DNA of 8,896 nucleotides, from positions 1 through 8,896 of the forward strand of contig JAGVFL010000060.1 in the NCBI GenBank assembly GCA_020057645.1, in the 5' to 3' direction. Under the pieces are notes generated by a model. That model made no database searches. It was not told the DNA's origin and saw only the letters and a program-made list of their open reading frames with translations. This DNA comes from Candidatus Omnitrophota bacterium. Lineage in GTDB: Bacteria; Omnitrophota; Gorgyraeia; Gorgyraeales; Gorgyraeaceae. Made by a program: the position numbers and the translations under genes. Below are positions 1 to 7,625 of the stretch, one piece after another (positions within the stretch are counted from its first letter, which is position 1; each line of letters opens with the position of its first letter).

Positions 1-1
1 A

Positions 2-442
2 ATTACTTGGGCTATTTATAATTTTATACTTGTGCCTTTTCATGTAGAATATCTCAGGACAATTTCGTTTATTCTTGTAATCGCTTCGTTTGTCCAGTTT
101 GTAGAGATGGTCATAAAAAAATTCAGCCGGGCGCTTTACAGGACCCTGGGGATATACCTTCCTCTAATTACTGTTAACTGCGCAGTGCTTGGGGTTGCTG
201 TTTTAAATAGCGAGATGTTTTTTAAGCCGGGAATTAATACGTTAACCAGCTTCACTTTATCGGCCTTGCAGGGTTTTTGCGTGGGGCTGGGTTATATACT
301 TGTGATGCTCTTTATGTCAGGGATAAGAGAGAGGCTTGAACTCTGCGATATACCGCCGTCTTTTAAGGATGCGCCGATCGCGTTTATAATCGCATCGCTC
401 ATGTCAATGGCTTTCATGGGCTTCAGCGGATTCAGGTTTTAA
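2..442 (+). CDS. rnfA: Rnf electron transport complex subunit A (RnfA/RsxA), 5' truncated by the window edge
   Basis: RnfA is an integral membrane subunit of the Rnf complex, which couples electron transfer between reduced ferredoxin and NAD+ to Na+ or H+ movement across the inner membrane. The frame is open from base 2, so the gene starts upstream of the window; 146 residues are visible of about 190-195 usual for the family. The visible part is almost wholly hydrophobic. It contains the family-typical stretches VEYLRTISFILVIASFVQF, VEMVIKK and GIYLPLITVNCAVLG, and the hallmark C-terminus MAFMGFSGFRF. GTG at 32 is in frame but is not the start, because the reading before it (ITWAIYNFILVPF) also fits RnfA. 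rnfB follows after 4 bases, and the usual rnfCDGEAB order predicts rnfE just upstream. Family assignment is firm; which ion is pumped cannot be read from this fragment. Confidence 0.95.
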   Translation: MTWAIYNFILVPFHVEYLRTISFILVIASFVQFVEMVIKKFSRALYRTLGIYLPLITVNCAVLGVAVLNSEMFFKPGINTLTSFTLSALQGFCVGLGYILVMLFMSGIRERLELCDIPPSFKDAPIAFIIASLMSMAFMGFSGFRF

Positions 443-446
443 AAAT

Positions 447-1232
447 ATGCTAATACCTATTTTAACAATGTCAATAATGGGCCTTTTATTCGGCCTGGGG
501 CTTGCGTATGCCTCAAAGATTTTCAGGGTTGATGTGGACCCTAAGATAGATATGGTAATACACGCCCTCCCCGGCGCTAATTGCGGGGCCTGCGGCATGG
601 CGGGATGCGCGAGTTTAGCAGAGGCAATAGTGAGCGGAAAAGCCGAGGTTACTACCTGCGCGCCCGGCGGCCAGGAGATTTACGATAAAATTGCCGGGAT
701 TCTCGGTATGGGTGTAAAGGTAAAAACGAAGAAAATAGCCCGCATGAGGTGCAATGGAGGCAAAAGATCTTCGGATAAATATGAATATATCGGTTTAAGA
801 ACATGCGCAGGGGTGAATTTATTGGCCGGAGGGAATAAAGAGTGCAGGTTCGGCTGCCTTGGTTTTGGGGACTGCGCGGACGCGTGTCCTTTTGACGCAA
901 TCCGTTTAAATGAGAACGATATCCCGGTGGTTGACAGCTCCAAATGCACTGCCTGCGGCAAATGCATCATGGCTTGCCCGAAAAAAATAATTATTTTAGG
1001 AAAGGCCGATGATAAAATTTATGTAAAATGCCTTTCGCAGGATAAGGGGGCAGTGGTAAAATCTATATGCCCTGTTGGCTGTATAGGGTGCAAGATATGC
1101 GAGAAGCTTTCCGGAGGGGCATTTATCGTGGAAAATAATCTTTCCAGGGTAGATTATAGCAAGGCAAAATCCGATACGCCCTGGAAGACGATTATTGAAA
1201 AATGCCCAACTAAATGTATAGTAAGAATATAA
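447..1232 (+). CDS. rnfB: Rnf electron transport complex subunit B (RnfB), multi-cluster ferredoxin protein
   Basis: RnfB is the iron-sulfur subunit that passes electrons between ferredoxin and the rest of Rnf, facing the cytoplasm from an N-terminal membrane anchor. The 261-residue product has a hydrophobic N-terminus (residues 1-22, LTMSIMGLLFGLGLAYAS). A 4Fe-4S domain follows with Cys46, 49, 54 and 71 in a GANCGACGMAGC context. Then comes a ferredoxin pair with Cys133, 137, 143 and 147 and Cys167, 170, 173 and 177 (CTACGKCIMACP). A Cys-rich tail (Cys195, 208, 212, 215, 218, 253, 257) could hold further clusters, as in other long RnfB proteins; that is inference. The ATG lies 4 bases after the rnfA stop with no strong Shine-Dalgarno, so translation is probably coupled to rnfA. 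It appears to be the last rnf gene, since a repeat block and unrelated genes follow. Confidence 0.96.
   Translation: MLIPILTMSIMGLLFGLGLAYASKIFRVDVDPKIDMVIHALPGANCGACGMAGCASLAEAIVSGKAEVTTCAPGGQEIYDKIAGILGMGVKVKTKKIARMRCNGGKRSSDKYEYIGLRTCAGVNLLAGGNKECRFGCLGFGDCADACPFDAIRLNENDIPVVDSSKCTACGKCIMACPKKIIILGKADDKIYVKCLSQDKGAVVKSICPVGCIGCKICEKLSGGAFIVENNLSRVDYSKAKSDTPWKTIIEKCPTKCIVRI
1195..1222 (+). promoter_or_regulatory. Possible weak promoter for trxA-purN inside the end of rnfB
   Basis: TTGAAA at 1195-1200 and TATAGT at 1217-1222 are separated by 16 bases, with a TG directly before the -10. A perfect TATAAT also occurs at 1228-1233 but has no -35 at a sensible distance. Either could start transcription of trxA-purN independently of rnf. 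The region is AT-rich coding sequence, so chance matches are likely. Confidence 0.25.
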
Positions 1233-1233
1233 T

Positions 1234-1311
1234 TTCGTCGTTAGTCGCTCGTGAATCGTGATTCGTCGTAGTTCGTTGCGAATCACGAACGACGAACCAC
1301 GAACGACGAAC
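1234..1311. repeat. Short tandem and inverted GAACGACGAA-type repeat between rnfB and trxA
   Basis: A 14-base unit, CACGAACGACGAAC, occurs twice in perfect tandem at 1284-1297 and 1298-1311. The left half (1234-1280) is rich in the reverse-complement words TTCGTCG and GTGATTCG, so the block can fold as a long imperfect hairpin, with for example 1234-1240 pairing with 1304-1310. It fills the gap between two genes without interrupting either. The look is that of a dispersed intergenic repeat; copies elsewhere cannot be seen from here. Confidence 0.7.
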
Positions 1312-1332
1312 ATAGAAAGCATGGGAGGAAAA

Positions 1333-1662
1333 ATGGCGGGAAACGTTCTGGAACTAAGGGATGATAGTTTTGAAGAGGAAGTATTGAAGTCGGATAAACC
1401 TGTTATTGTGGATTTTTGGGCTACGTGGTGCATGCCGTGCAAAATAATAGCGCCTATAGTAGAAGAAATCGCAAATGAATATAAAGGCAAGTACAAGATT
1501 GCCAAGCTGAATATAGACGATGCCATGGACGTGGCGACTAATCTCAGCGTCATGAATATACCCACGCTTATATTTTTCAATAAAGGCGGAGAGGTAGCCA
1601 GGATGGTAGGAGCTGCTTCCAAAAGAGATATCTTAAAGAAGATAAAAGAGGTTTTTGTATGA
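1333..1662 (+). CDS. trxA: Thioredoxin, active site WCMPC
   Basis: This is a small cytoplasmic thiol-disulfide oxidoreductase that reduces protein disulfides and is itself normally recharged by a thioredoxin reductase. The 109-residue product matches the usual thioredoxin length. Landmarks are the buried Asp27 in VDFWA, the redox motif W32-C33-M34-P35-C36, and the cis-proline Pro77 in MNIPT. The active site has Met where most thioredoxins have Gly (WCGPC); Met occurs in some bacterial family members and probably shifts redox behaviour only modestly (inference). The frame is open further upstream to 1258, but that extension reads through the repeat block. The ATG at 1333 has GGGAGG at 1323-1328 and gives the normal length, so it is preferred. 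The stop overlaps the purN start (ATGA), so the two are translated as a pair. An ATG at 1321 is an alternative start. Confidence 0.94.
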   Translation: MAGNVLELRDDSFEEEVLKSDKPVIVDFWATWCMPCKIIAPIVEEIANEYKGKYKIAKLNIDDAMDVATNLSVMNIPTLIFFNKGGEVARMVGAASKRDILKKIKEVFV

Positions 1663-2258
1663 ACATAGCTGTTTTCTGCTCAGGTAACGGCACGAATCTC
1701 CAGGCTATAATAGATAGCCGGGGAAAAGGCCATATAAAAGCCGATATAAAGCTTGTTGTGTCGGACGCGCCTGATTGTTATGCCCTCATAAGGGCTAAGA
1801 ATTCAGGTATCCGGACGCTCGTGGTAGAAAGAAAGAATTTTAAGACAAAAAAAGATTTTGAAACCGAAATCCTGAAGGCCCTTAAGAAAGAAAATATAAA
1901 CCTCATAGTCCTTGCAGGCTACATGCGGATGTTATCAGGGGATTTTATAGGCGCTTATGAAAATAAGATTTTGAACGTGCATCCGGCCCTTCTCCCTTCT
2001 TTTAAAGGCGCTCACGGGATAAAGGACGCGTTCGAATACGGCGCGAAGATTACCGGGGTTACGGTGCATTTTGTTACAAAGGATATGGACGCCGGCCCCA
2101 TAATACTGCAATCGTCCGTCAAGGTAACAGATGACGATACGGAAGAAACCCTGGCGGAAGCCATACACGAAGAAGAGCATAAAATTTATCCCAGGGCAAT
2201 ACAGTTATTCGTAGAAGGAAAATTAAAGATAGAAGGAAGAAAAGTAAGAATTATCTAA
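1659..2258 (+). CDS. purN: Phosphoribosylglycinamide (GAR) formyltransferase, folate-dependent
   Basis: PurN transfers a formyl group from 10-formyltetrahydrofolate to GAR, the third step of de novo purine synthesis. The 199-residue protein is close to the usual 190-215. The N-terminal phosphate-binding motif is CSGNGTNLQAI (residues 7-17). The catalytic triad is present at the same numbers as in the E. coli enzyme: Asn106 and His108 in NVHPALLPSFKGAHG, and Asp144 in DMDAGPIILQ. The start ATG at 1659 overlaps the thioredoxin stop by four bases, indicating translational coupling. There is no obvious functional link with thioredoxin, so co-transcription may be incidental. No other purine gene lies in the window. 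A palindrome directly after the stop may end transcription. Confidence 0.96.
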   Translation: MNIAVFCSGNGTNLQAIIDSRGKGHIKADIKLVVSDAPDCYALIRAKNSGIRTLVVERKNFKTKKDFETEILKALKKENINLIVLAGYMRMLSGDFIGAYENKILNVHPALLPSFKGAHGIKDAFEYGAKITGVTVHFVTKDMDAGPIILQSSVKVTDDDTEETLAEAIHEEEHKIYPRAIQLFVEGKLKIEGRKVRII

Positions 2259-2291
2259 GTTGACATTCTGACAATGTCAGTTTGTCAACTT
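2257..2291. repeat. Nested palindrome between convergent purN and lipoprotein genes
   Basis: The outer arms AAGTTGACA (2257-2265) and TGTCAACTT (2283-2291) are perfectly complementary. The interior contains further overlapping palindromes: CTGACA/TGTCAG (2268-2273/2275-2280) and TGACATT/AATGTCA (2261-2267/2273-2279). It sits exactly between the 3' ends of two convergent genes, so it could serve as a bidirectional terminator, but no strong T-run follows on either strand. A related palindrome sharing the TGACAATGTCAG core lies at 7271-7301. Confidence 0.75.
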
Positions 2292-2296
2292 GAGCT

Positions 2297-3541
2297 TTAA
2301 TATTTCAGCGACGCAATATCTAGTTTATTTTTCCTGAATATTTCCAGATTTTCTTTTGAAAGATATATCTTTTTCTCAGCGTTAGCCAAGCTTATAAATT
2401 CCACGCTTTTATATTCCTCAAATCCATAAAGATGCAGAACGGTTCCGGCCATTTTTATTATATTTGAAAATATGATTTTTTCATCCCCTGTTTTACCGTC
2501 ATTTGAAGTTATGTTAAATTTAAACTGAAAGACCCTGTCCTTTATCTCGCCATGGCTTGAAACTACCCTGAAATTCTTTTTTAATTTTTTATCTTCTTCA
2601 AAAAGCTGTTTTATTCTTCTGGAAATCTGCTGGCTTAAAAACCAGCCAATGTCCAGGTCTTTTTTCGGGAAACCGTCTATGCCTATGATGCCTGAATCCT
2701 TATATTGTTCGAACGTGTCTTTCAGGTCTCTTTGCCTTACCTCGTTATTTGAATAAAAATACTTTGAGACAATCTCTTTCATCGGGCTTGTAAATAAGGA
2801 TATATCTATCAGGAAAAGGTATTCATTTTTAAATCCCGGGGGGAATATTGCTCCGTAGGCTTCAAATCCCGGAGAGGCCTCGTATTCTTCGACAGTTTTT
2901 ACGTAAAGAAGCGATTCGTGGTCTGACAGTTCTTTTGATTCTATGTCAGTTATTTCTATTTTCTGGGTGTCTTTTTTGCCTATAACATATATGGGATACA
3001 ATATTGGCTTCAAGGTTTCCGTCAAAGGTGAGTTATGATTTAAGGCGTTAAACAGCTCCCTTATTTTTCGTTCTCCGGCTATAGCCGGGTTGAATCTGAA
3101 ATCTCTCAATATTCTCTGAAAATATTCGCCTCTTGATATGTCAAAAAGCCTTACCCTCACAACGTCGTATATAAATCCCGTAAGTATGAATTCCGCGCCC
3201 GCGGTTTTGGTGTCTCTGGTCGTAAAGATGTAAAACTTCAGAGGCATGTCCGTGCTTGTAACGACGCGGTGGATAGAAAGGGCTACGTCCTCTATTTTTT
3301 CTCCGGCCTTTTTGTCTAGTTTCATTTCAGGATCAACCAGGCCTTCCACTGGGATATATACGCCCAGCGTAGAGCCGACGATCTTTACTTTTACATTGTC
3401 TAGGTTATATTCGTCTTTACAGAGTTTCAGGACGGATTCTTCTATTTTACCTGTGGGATAGGTTGGTTTGTCGCAGGCAGAAAGGCCGGAAAGGATTAAA
3501 AATATAAATAAGACTTTACACTTTGTCAGGCGCTCTCTCAT
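2297..3541 (-). CDS. Uncharacterised lipoprotein, partner of the upstream FtsH-like protease
   Basis: I do not recognise a family. The 414-residue product starts with a classical lipoprotein signal: charged MRERLTKCK, a hydrophobic core (VLFIFLILSGL) and lipobox L20-S21-A22-C23. Cys23 should be lipidated and exposed outside the cytoplasm. The residue after it is Asp24, which in E. coli acts as an inner-membrane retention signal, so the protein may stay at the inner membrane next to the protease (inference from another organism). The rest is soluble, rich in Lys, Glu, Phe and Ile, with no cysteines typical of redox sites and no obvious catalytic motif. The start ATG overlaps the stop of the FtsH-like gene (ATGA, 3538-3541), so the two are almost certainly co-translated. 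It might be a substrate adaptor, regulator or envelope structural protein; none of these is shown by the sequence. Confidence 0.85.
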   Translation of the reverse strand: MRERLTKCKVLFIFLILSGLSACDKPTYPTGKIEESVLKLCKDEYNLDNVKVKIVGSTLGVYIPVEGLVDPEMKLDKKAGEKIEDVALSIHRVVTSTDMPLKFYIFTTRDTKTAGAEFILTGFIYDVVRVRLFDISRGEYFQRILRDFRFNPAIAGERKIRELFNALNHNSPLTETLKPILYPIYVIGKKDTQKIEITDIESKELSDHESLLYVKTVEEYEASPGFEAYGAIFPPGFKNEYLFLIDISLFTSPMKEIVSKYFYSNNEVRQRDLKDTFEQYKDSGIIGIDGFPKKDLDIGWFLSQQISRRIKQLFEEDKKLKKNFRVVSSHGEIKDRVFQFKFNITSNDGKTGDEKIIFSNIIKMAGTVLHLYGFEEYKSVEFISLANAEKKIYLSKENLEIFRKNKLDIASLKY

Positions 3542-5157
3542 TCAGGTTTCTTGAAGTTGTGGCCTTTTCCGCATTCCCTGAATATTGCTTCAATTTCGTC
3601 GTATTCCAATTCGTCTTTTTCAAGAAGTTCTTTTACGAAGCGCTCCACGATAGGCCATTCTTTTTTAAGAAGAGCATCTACATCCTTGAGGCAGTTCTGT
3701 ATTATCTTGTCTGTTTCAGCGTTAAGTTTTTCTTTTAATGACTCCGATAGCTGCGATTTTGGTACCACTGTATAATCGCCTACGTAACCCGCATCGCTCA
3801 TGCCTACCATCCAGACCATATTATGGGCTATCTGCATGGCTTTTTGGAAATCGGAAGCAACGCCGGTGCTTGTAGTCCCGAATTTGATCTTTTCTGCGAT
3901 GTATCCACTGAGGTCTACTTTTATATCAGCCAGAAGTTTTTCTTTATTGTGCGTGTACAGTTCTTCTCTTGGCTGAGAGTGCACTACGCCAAGCGTTTCC
4001 TTGCGGGATATTATAGAGGCTTTAAATACGTCATCCGTAGGATGCAATATATACATTACCACCAGGTGCCCTGTTTCGTGGAACGCGACCATTTCTCTTT
4101 CTTCTTTTGTCATGTGTTTCTTGTGCTTCAGGCCCATGTCTATGCGCTCCATGGCTTCCGACAGCTCTTTATTGCCCACGGTTTCTTTTCTTTTTCTGGT
4201 TGCTATAAGAGCAGATTCTTTTATCATATTTTCAATCTCAGCAGGCGATTTATGTACAGCCTGTCTCGCGAGCCTTCCTATATCTACAGTCGGTTCGTAT
4301 TTTATTTTTTTAAGGTAATATTCAAATACCTTTTCTCTTTCCTGCAGGTTTGGCCTGTCTAGGTAGATTTTTCTGTCAAATCTTCCCGGCCTTAATAGCG
4401 CGGGATCCAGAATGCTCTCAGCGGCATTTGTAGCGCCTATGATAATAACGTTACTATCTTTGTCTTGAAGGCCGTCCATTTCTACGAGAAGCTGGTTCTG
4501 AGTGCTGTTGGTTTCCTGGCCGCCGCCCATAAAACTGAAGGAACGCTGTCTTCCTATGGCATCTAATTCGTCTATGAAGATAATGCTTGCGCCGTATCCG
4601 TATGCAAGGCTTCGAGCTTTTTTAAATAATTTTCTTACGCGCGAGGCTCCGACACCCACAAATATTTCCGTGAATTCACTGCCTGACATGGATATAAAAG
4701 GTATGCCTGCTTCTGTGGCAATGGCTTTGGCAAGATATGTTTTGCCGCAGCCCGGAGGGCCTACCATCAAAAGGCCTCTAAGGATTTTTCCGCCTATCTT
4801 CAAAAGCTTGGTCCTGTCTTTTATCAACTCCACAACTTCAAGGGCTTCCTGTTTTGCTTCTTCCATCCCTATGACGTCGTCCCAGTGGATATTTACGTTT
4901 TCGCCTTTTATTGCAGTCTGTTTTATTTTTGTAAAACCGCCCTGCAGAAATGTCATGTACATGAATACAAATATGCCGGCGTTGATGCCTGCCAGAAGCA
5001 GGCTTATCGGCATCTGGGCTATTGTAAGATGCCTGTAGAATGATTCCAATGACGTGAGGCCCCATATGGACAGGATTATAAGGATGATAATCGTTGCTGT
5101 GATAGCGATTTTAACCCGATACTCCATAAGGTACATTTTGAATTTACGGTATGTCAT
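3538..5157 (-). CDS. FtsH-type membrane AAA+ zinc metalloprotease with a minimal extracytoplasmic domain
   Basis: FtsH proteases are membrane-anchored hexamers that unfold and degrade membrane and cytosolic proteins using ATP. Numbering from the ATG at 5157 gives 539 residues. There are two membrane segments (about 15-34 and 50-71), pore loop FVGVG from 166, Walker A GPPGCGKT (133-140), Walker B IIFIDE with Asp196 and Glu197, arginine-finger region LLRPGRFDR (Arg256, Arg259), zinc site HETGH (360-364; usually HEAGH) and the third ligand Asp436 in TGVASDF. All catalytic elements are present. The loop between the membrane segments is only about 15 residues, against roughly 70 in ordinary FtsH, and the protein is shorter than the usual 600-650. 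Translation can be read back to a TTG at 5196, but that lies on the -35 box; ATG codons at 5136 and 5127 fit the promoter better than 5157. None of these starts has a good ribosome-binding site. Confidence 0.9.
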   Translation of the reverse strand: MTYRKFKMYLMEYRVKIAITATIIILIILSIWGLTSLESFYRHLTIAQMPISLLLAGINAGIFVFMYMTFLQGGFTKIKQTAIKGENVNIHWDDVIGMEEAKQEALEVVELIKDRTKLLKIGGKILRGLLMVGPPGCGKTYLAKAIATEAGIPFISMSGSEFTEIFVGVGASRVRKLFKKARSLAYGYGASIIFIDELDAIGRQRSFSFMGGGQETNSTQNQLLVEMDGLQDKDSNVIIIGATNAAESILDPALLRPGRFDRKIYLDRPNLQEREKVFEYYLKKIKYEPTVDIGRLARQAVHKSPAEIENMIKESALIATRKRKETVGNKELSEAMERIDMGLKHKKHMTKEEREMVAFHETGHLVVMYILHPTDDVFKASIISRKETLGVVHSQPREELYTHNKEKLLADIKVDLSGYIAEKIKFGTTSTGVASDFQKAMQIAHNMVWMVGMSDAGYVGDYTVVPKSQLSESLKEKLNAETDKIIQNCLKDVDALLKKEWPIVERFVKELLEKDELEYDEIEAIFRECGKGHNFKKPE

Positions 5158-5167
5158 AGTGAGATAA

Positions 5168-5196
5168 AGTATATCATAATAACATAGCAGTGTCAA
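5168..5196 (-). promoter_or_regulatory. Promoter of the FtsH-like/lipoprotein pair
   Basis: Read on the - strand, TTGACA (5196-5191) and TATACT (5173-5168) are 17 bases apart, close to the sigma70 consensus. Transcription would begin near 5161. This argues against a TTG start at 5196, makes an ATG at 5157 nearly leaderless, and favours 5136 or 5127 as the real start of the protease. Confidence 0.75.
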
Positions 5197-5206
5197 TTGA
5201 GCTTAG

Positions 5207-6802
<1,596 letters not shown>

Positions 6803-6803
<1 letters not shown>

Positions 6804-6841
6804 CGCTAATATTGTTCGAGCGAAGTCGAGAACAAAAGCGT
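6803..6841. repeat. Imperfect hairpin after ftsB containing the GTTCGAGCGAAGTCGAGAAC motif
   Basis: Arms ACGCT...GTTC (6803-6807, 6814-6817) pair with GAAC...AGCGT (6830-6833, 6837-6841), with a partly palindromic centre TCGAGCGAAGTCGA. It begins at the ftsB stop and ends on the -35 box of the initiator tRNA promoter. It may act as a weak terminator for eno-ftsB, although no T-run follows. Closely similar words recur as intergenic repeats in many environmental genomes (recollection, not searched). Confidence 0.6.
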
Positions 6842-6869
6842 TGACACTCAATAGATGCAGGGCTATAAT
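6841..6869 (+). promoter_or_regulatory. Consensus promoter of the initiator tRNA gene
   Basis: TTGACA (6841-6846) and TATAAT (6864-6869) are perfect consensus hexamers with an ideal 17-base spacer. Transcription should start near 6876, about 17 bases before the mature 5' end of tRNA-fMet. This is one of the strongest promoters in the window, as expected for a single stable-RNA gene. Confidence 0.88.
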
Positions 6870-6892
6870 GCGAAATACAACTGAACAAATAC

Positions 6893-7214
<322 letters not shown>

Positions 7215-7218
7215 ATTT

Positions 7219-7257
7219 AAACGGTAGTTTTTCTAACAAGAGAAACTGCCGTTTTTT
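7219..7257 (+). terminator. Intrinsic terminator of tRNA-fMet
   Basis: Arms AAACGGTAGTTT... (from 7219) and ...AAACTGCCGTTT (ending 7254) form a long stem with a G-T pair and one weak spot around the inner TTT, closed by a short loop near 7235-7239. A run of six T (7252-7257) follows. It lies five bases after the encoded CCA, so it ends the initiator tRNA transcript and separates it from tRNA-Ser. Confidence 0.88.
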
Positions 7258-7270
7258 ATTCCAAACCAAT

Positions 7271-7301
7271 GTTACACTTTTGACAATGTCAGTTTTGTAA
7301 C
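7271..7301. repeat. Palindrome related to the one at 2257-2291
   Basis: Outer arms GTTACA (7271-7276) and TGTAAC (7296-7301) flank a core TTGACAATGTCAG that is itself palindromic (TGACA/TGTCA). The core is shared with the purN-side palindrome, whereas the outer arms differ but remain complementary. It lies in the short gap between the tRNA-fMet terminator and the tRNA-Ser promoter. Confidence 0.65.
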
Positions 7302-7329
7302 CTTAAGGGGAGGGGTGGTAAAAATAGCT

Positions 7330-7357
7330 TTGAATATGGGCGGGATTGAATTATAAT
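7330..7357 (+). promoter_or_regulatory. Promoter of tRNA-Ser(CGA)
   Basis: TTGAAT (7330-7335) and a perfect TATAAT (7352-7357) are 16 bases apart. The expected start near 7364 is a short distance before the tRNA 5' end at 7377. With no clear terminator after the tRNA, the transcript may run on through the rod-shaped segment into tadA. Confidence 0.7.
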
Positions 7358-7376
7358 ATTTTTACGCATAGTAAAC

Positions 7377-7466
7377 GGAGAGTTGGCAGAGCGGTCTAAT
7401 GCGGCGGCCTCGAAAGTCGCTGTGGGCGCAAGCCCACCGGAGGTTCAAATCCTCCACTCTCCGCCA
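7377..7466 (+). tRNA. tRNA-Ser(CGA)
   Basis: This 90-nt class II tRNA reads UCG. The acceptor stem is GGAGAGT/ACTCTCC with discriminator G73 and an encoded CCA (7464-7466). The anticodon stem is GCGGC/GTCGC (one G-T pair) with loop CTCGAAA, giving anticodon CGA at 7411-7413. The long variable arm TGGGC-GCAA-GCCCA is diagnostic for serine tRNAs, and the T arm GGAGG-TTCAAAT-CCTCC is regular. It lies upstream of tadA, as a serine tRNA also does in Bacillus subtilis. Confidence 0.95.
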
Positions 7467-7485
7467 AATTCGCCGAAGGCAAACT

Positions 7486-7605
7486 TGATCCTGAGAATAC
7501 AACCGAATAGGGAGTGTTCGAAGGACCTTCTATAAGTAGATTTAAGATCCTTCAGTAGCTGTAATCCTCCTATTTGTCGGATTGTTTTACGCTGCTTCAG
7601 GATCA
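7486..7605. ncRNA. Candidate rod-shaped structured RNA or leader between tRNA-Ser and tadA
   Basis: I cannot assign a family. The ends are perfect 9-base inverted repeats, TGATCCTGA (7486-7494) and TCAGGATCA (7597-7605). Moving inward, pairs continue with small bulges: 7499-7502/7582-7585, 7503-7505/7578-7580, 7506-7509/7571-7574 and 7511-7514/7567-7570. An asymmetric bubble follows (5 nt TGTTC against 13 nt at 7554-7566), and then a near-perfect apical stem, GAAGGACCTT/AAGATCCTTC (7520-7529/7544-7553), with a 14-nt loop. Closing stem, central bubble and apical stem in that order recall 6S RNA, but it is shorter than usual. It could equally be a tadA leader or a MITE-like inverted-repeat element. 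No SRP RNA tetraloop motif is present. Strand is unproven; the flanking genes suggest +. Confidence 0.45.
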
Positions 7606-7625
7606 TATTTTCTTCGAAAATATGA
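7603..7625 (+). promoter_or_regulatory. Perfect hairpin burying the tadA start codon
   Basis: TCATATTTTC (7603-7612) pairs perfectly with GAAAATATGA (7616-7625) around a three-base loop. The last bases of the right arm are the tadA ATG (7622-7624). There is no Shine-Dalgarno in front, so initiation must occur in or through this stem. It overlaps by three bases the right end of the rod segment, so the two folds partly compete. Confidence 0.5.

Noticed and set aside
1234..1311. CRISPR array
   Set aside because: The units are 14 bases, directly adjacent with no spacers, and partly inverted.
1258..1332. Extended thioredoxin N-terminus from the GTG at 1258
   Set aside because: The extension translates the intergenic repeat, and a good Shine-Dalgarno precedes the ATG at 1333, which gives the normal thioredoxin length.
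996..1622. Long - strand reading frame opposite rnfB and trxA (208 codons)
   Set aside because: Both + strand genes are certain families with intact motifs; the antisense product has no recognisable domain.
3823..4362. Long + strand reading frames opposite the FtsH-like gene (also 4502-5038)
   Set aside because: The - strand carries Walker, SRH and HETGH motifs in one unbroken frame, so these are shadows.
5155..5196. TTG at 5196 as the start of the FtsH-like protein
   Set aside because: The TTG is the first half of a near-perfect -35 box, with the -10 downstream, so that codon would lie outside the transcript.
7486..7605. SRP (4.5S/6S-L) RNA, considered because tadA is beside it
   Set aside because: The conserved apical GGAAGG / GAAGCAGC-type motif is absent on both strands.
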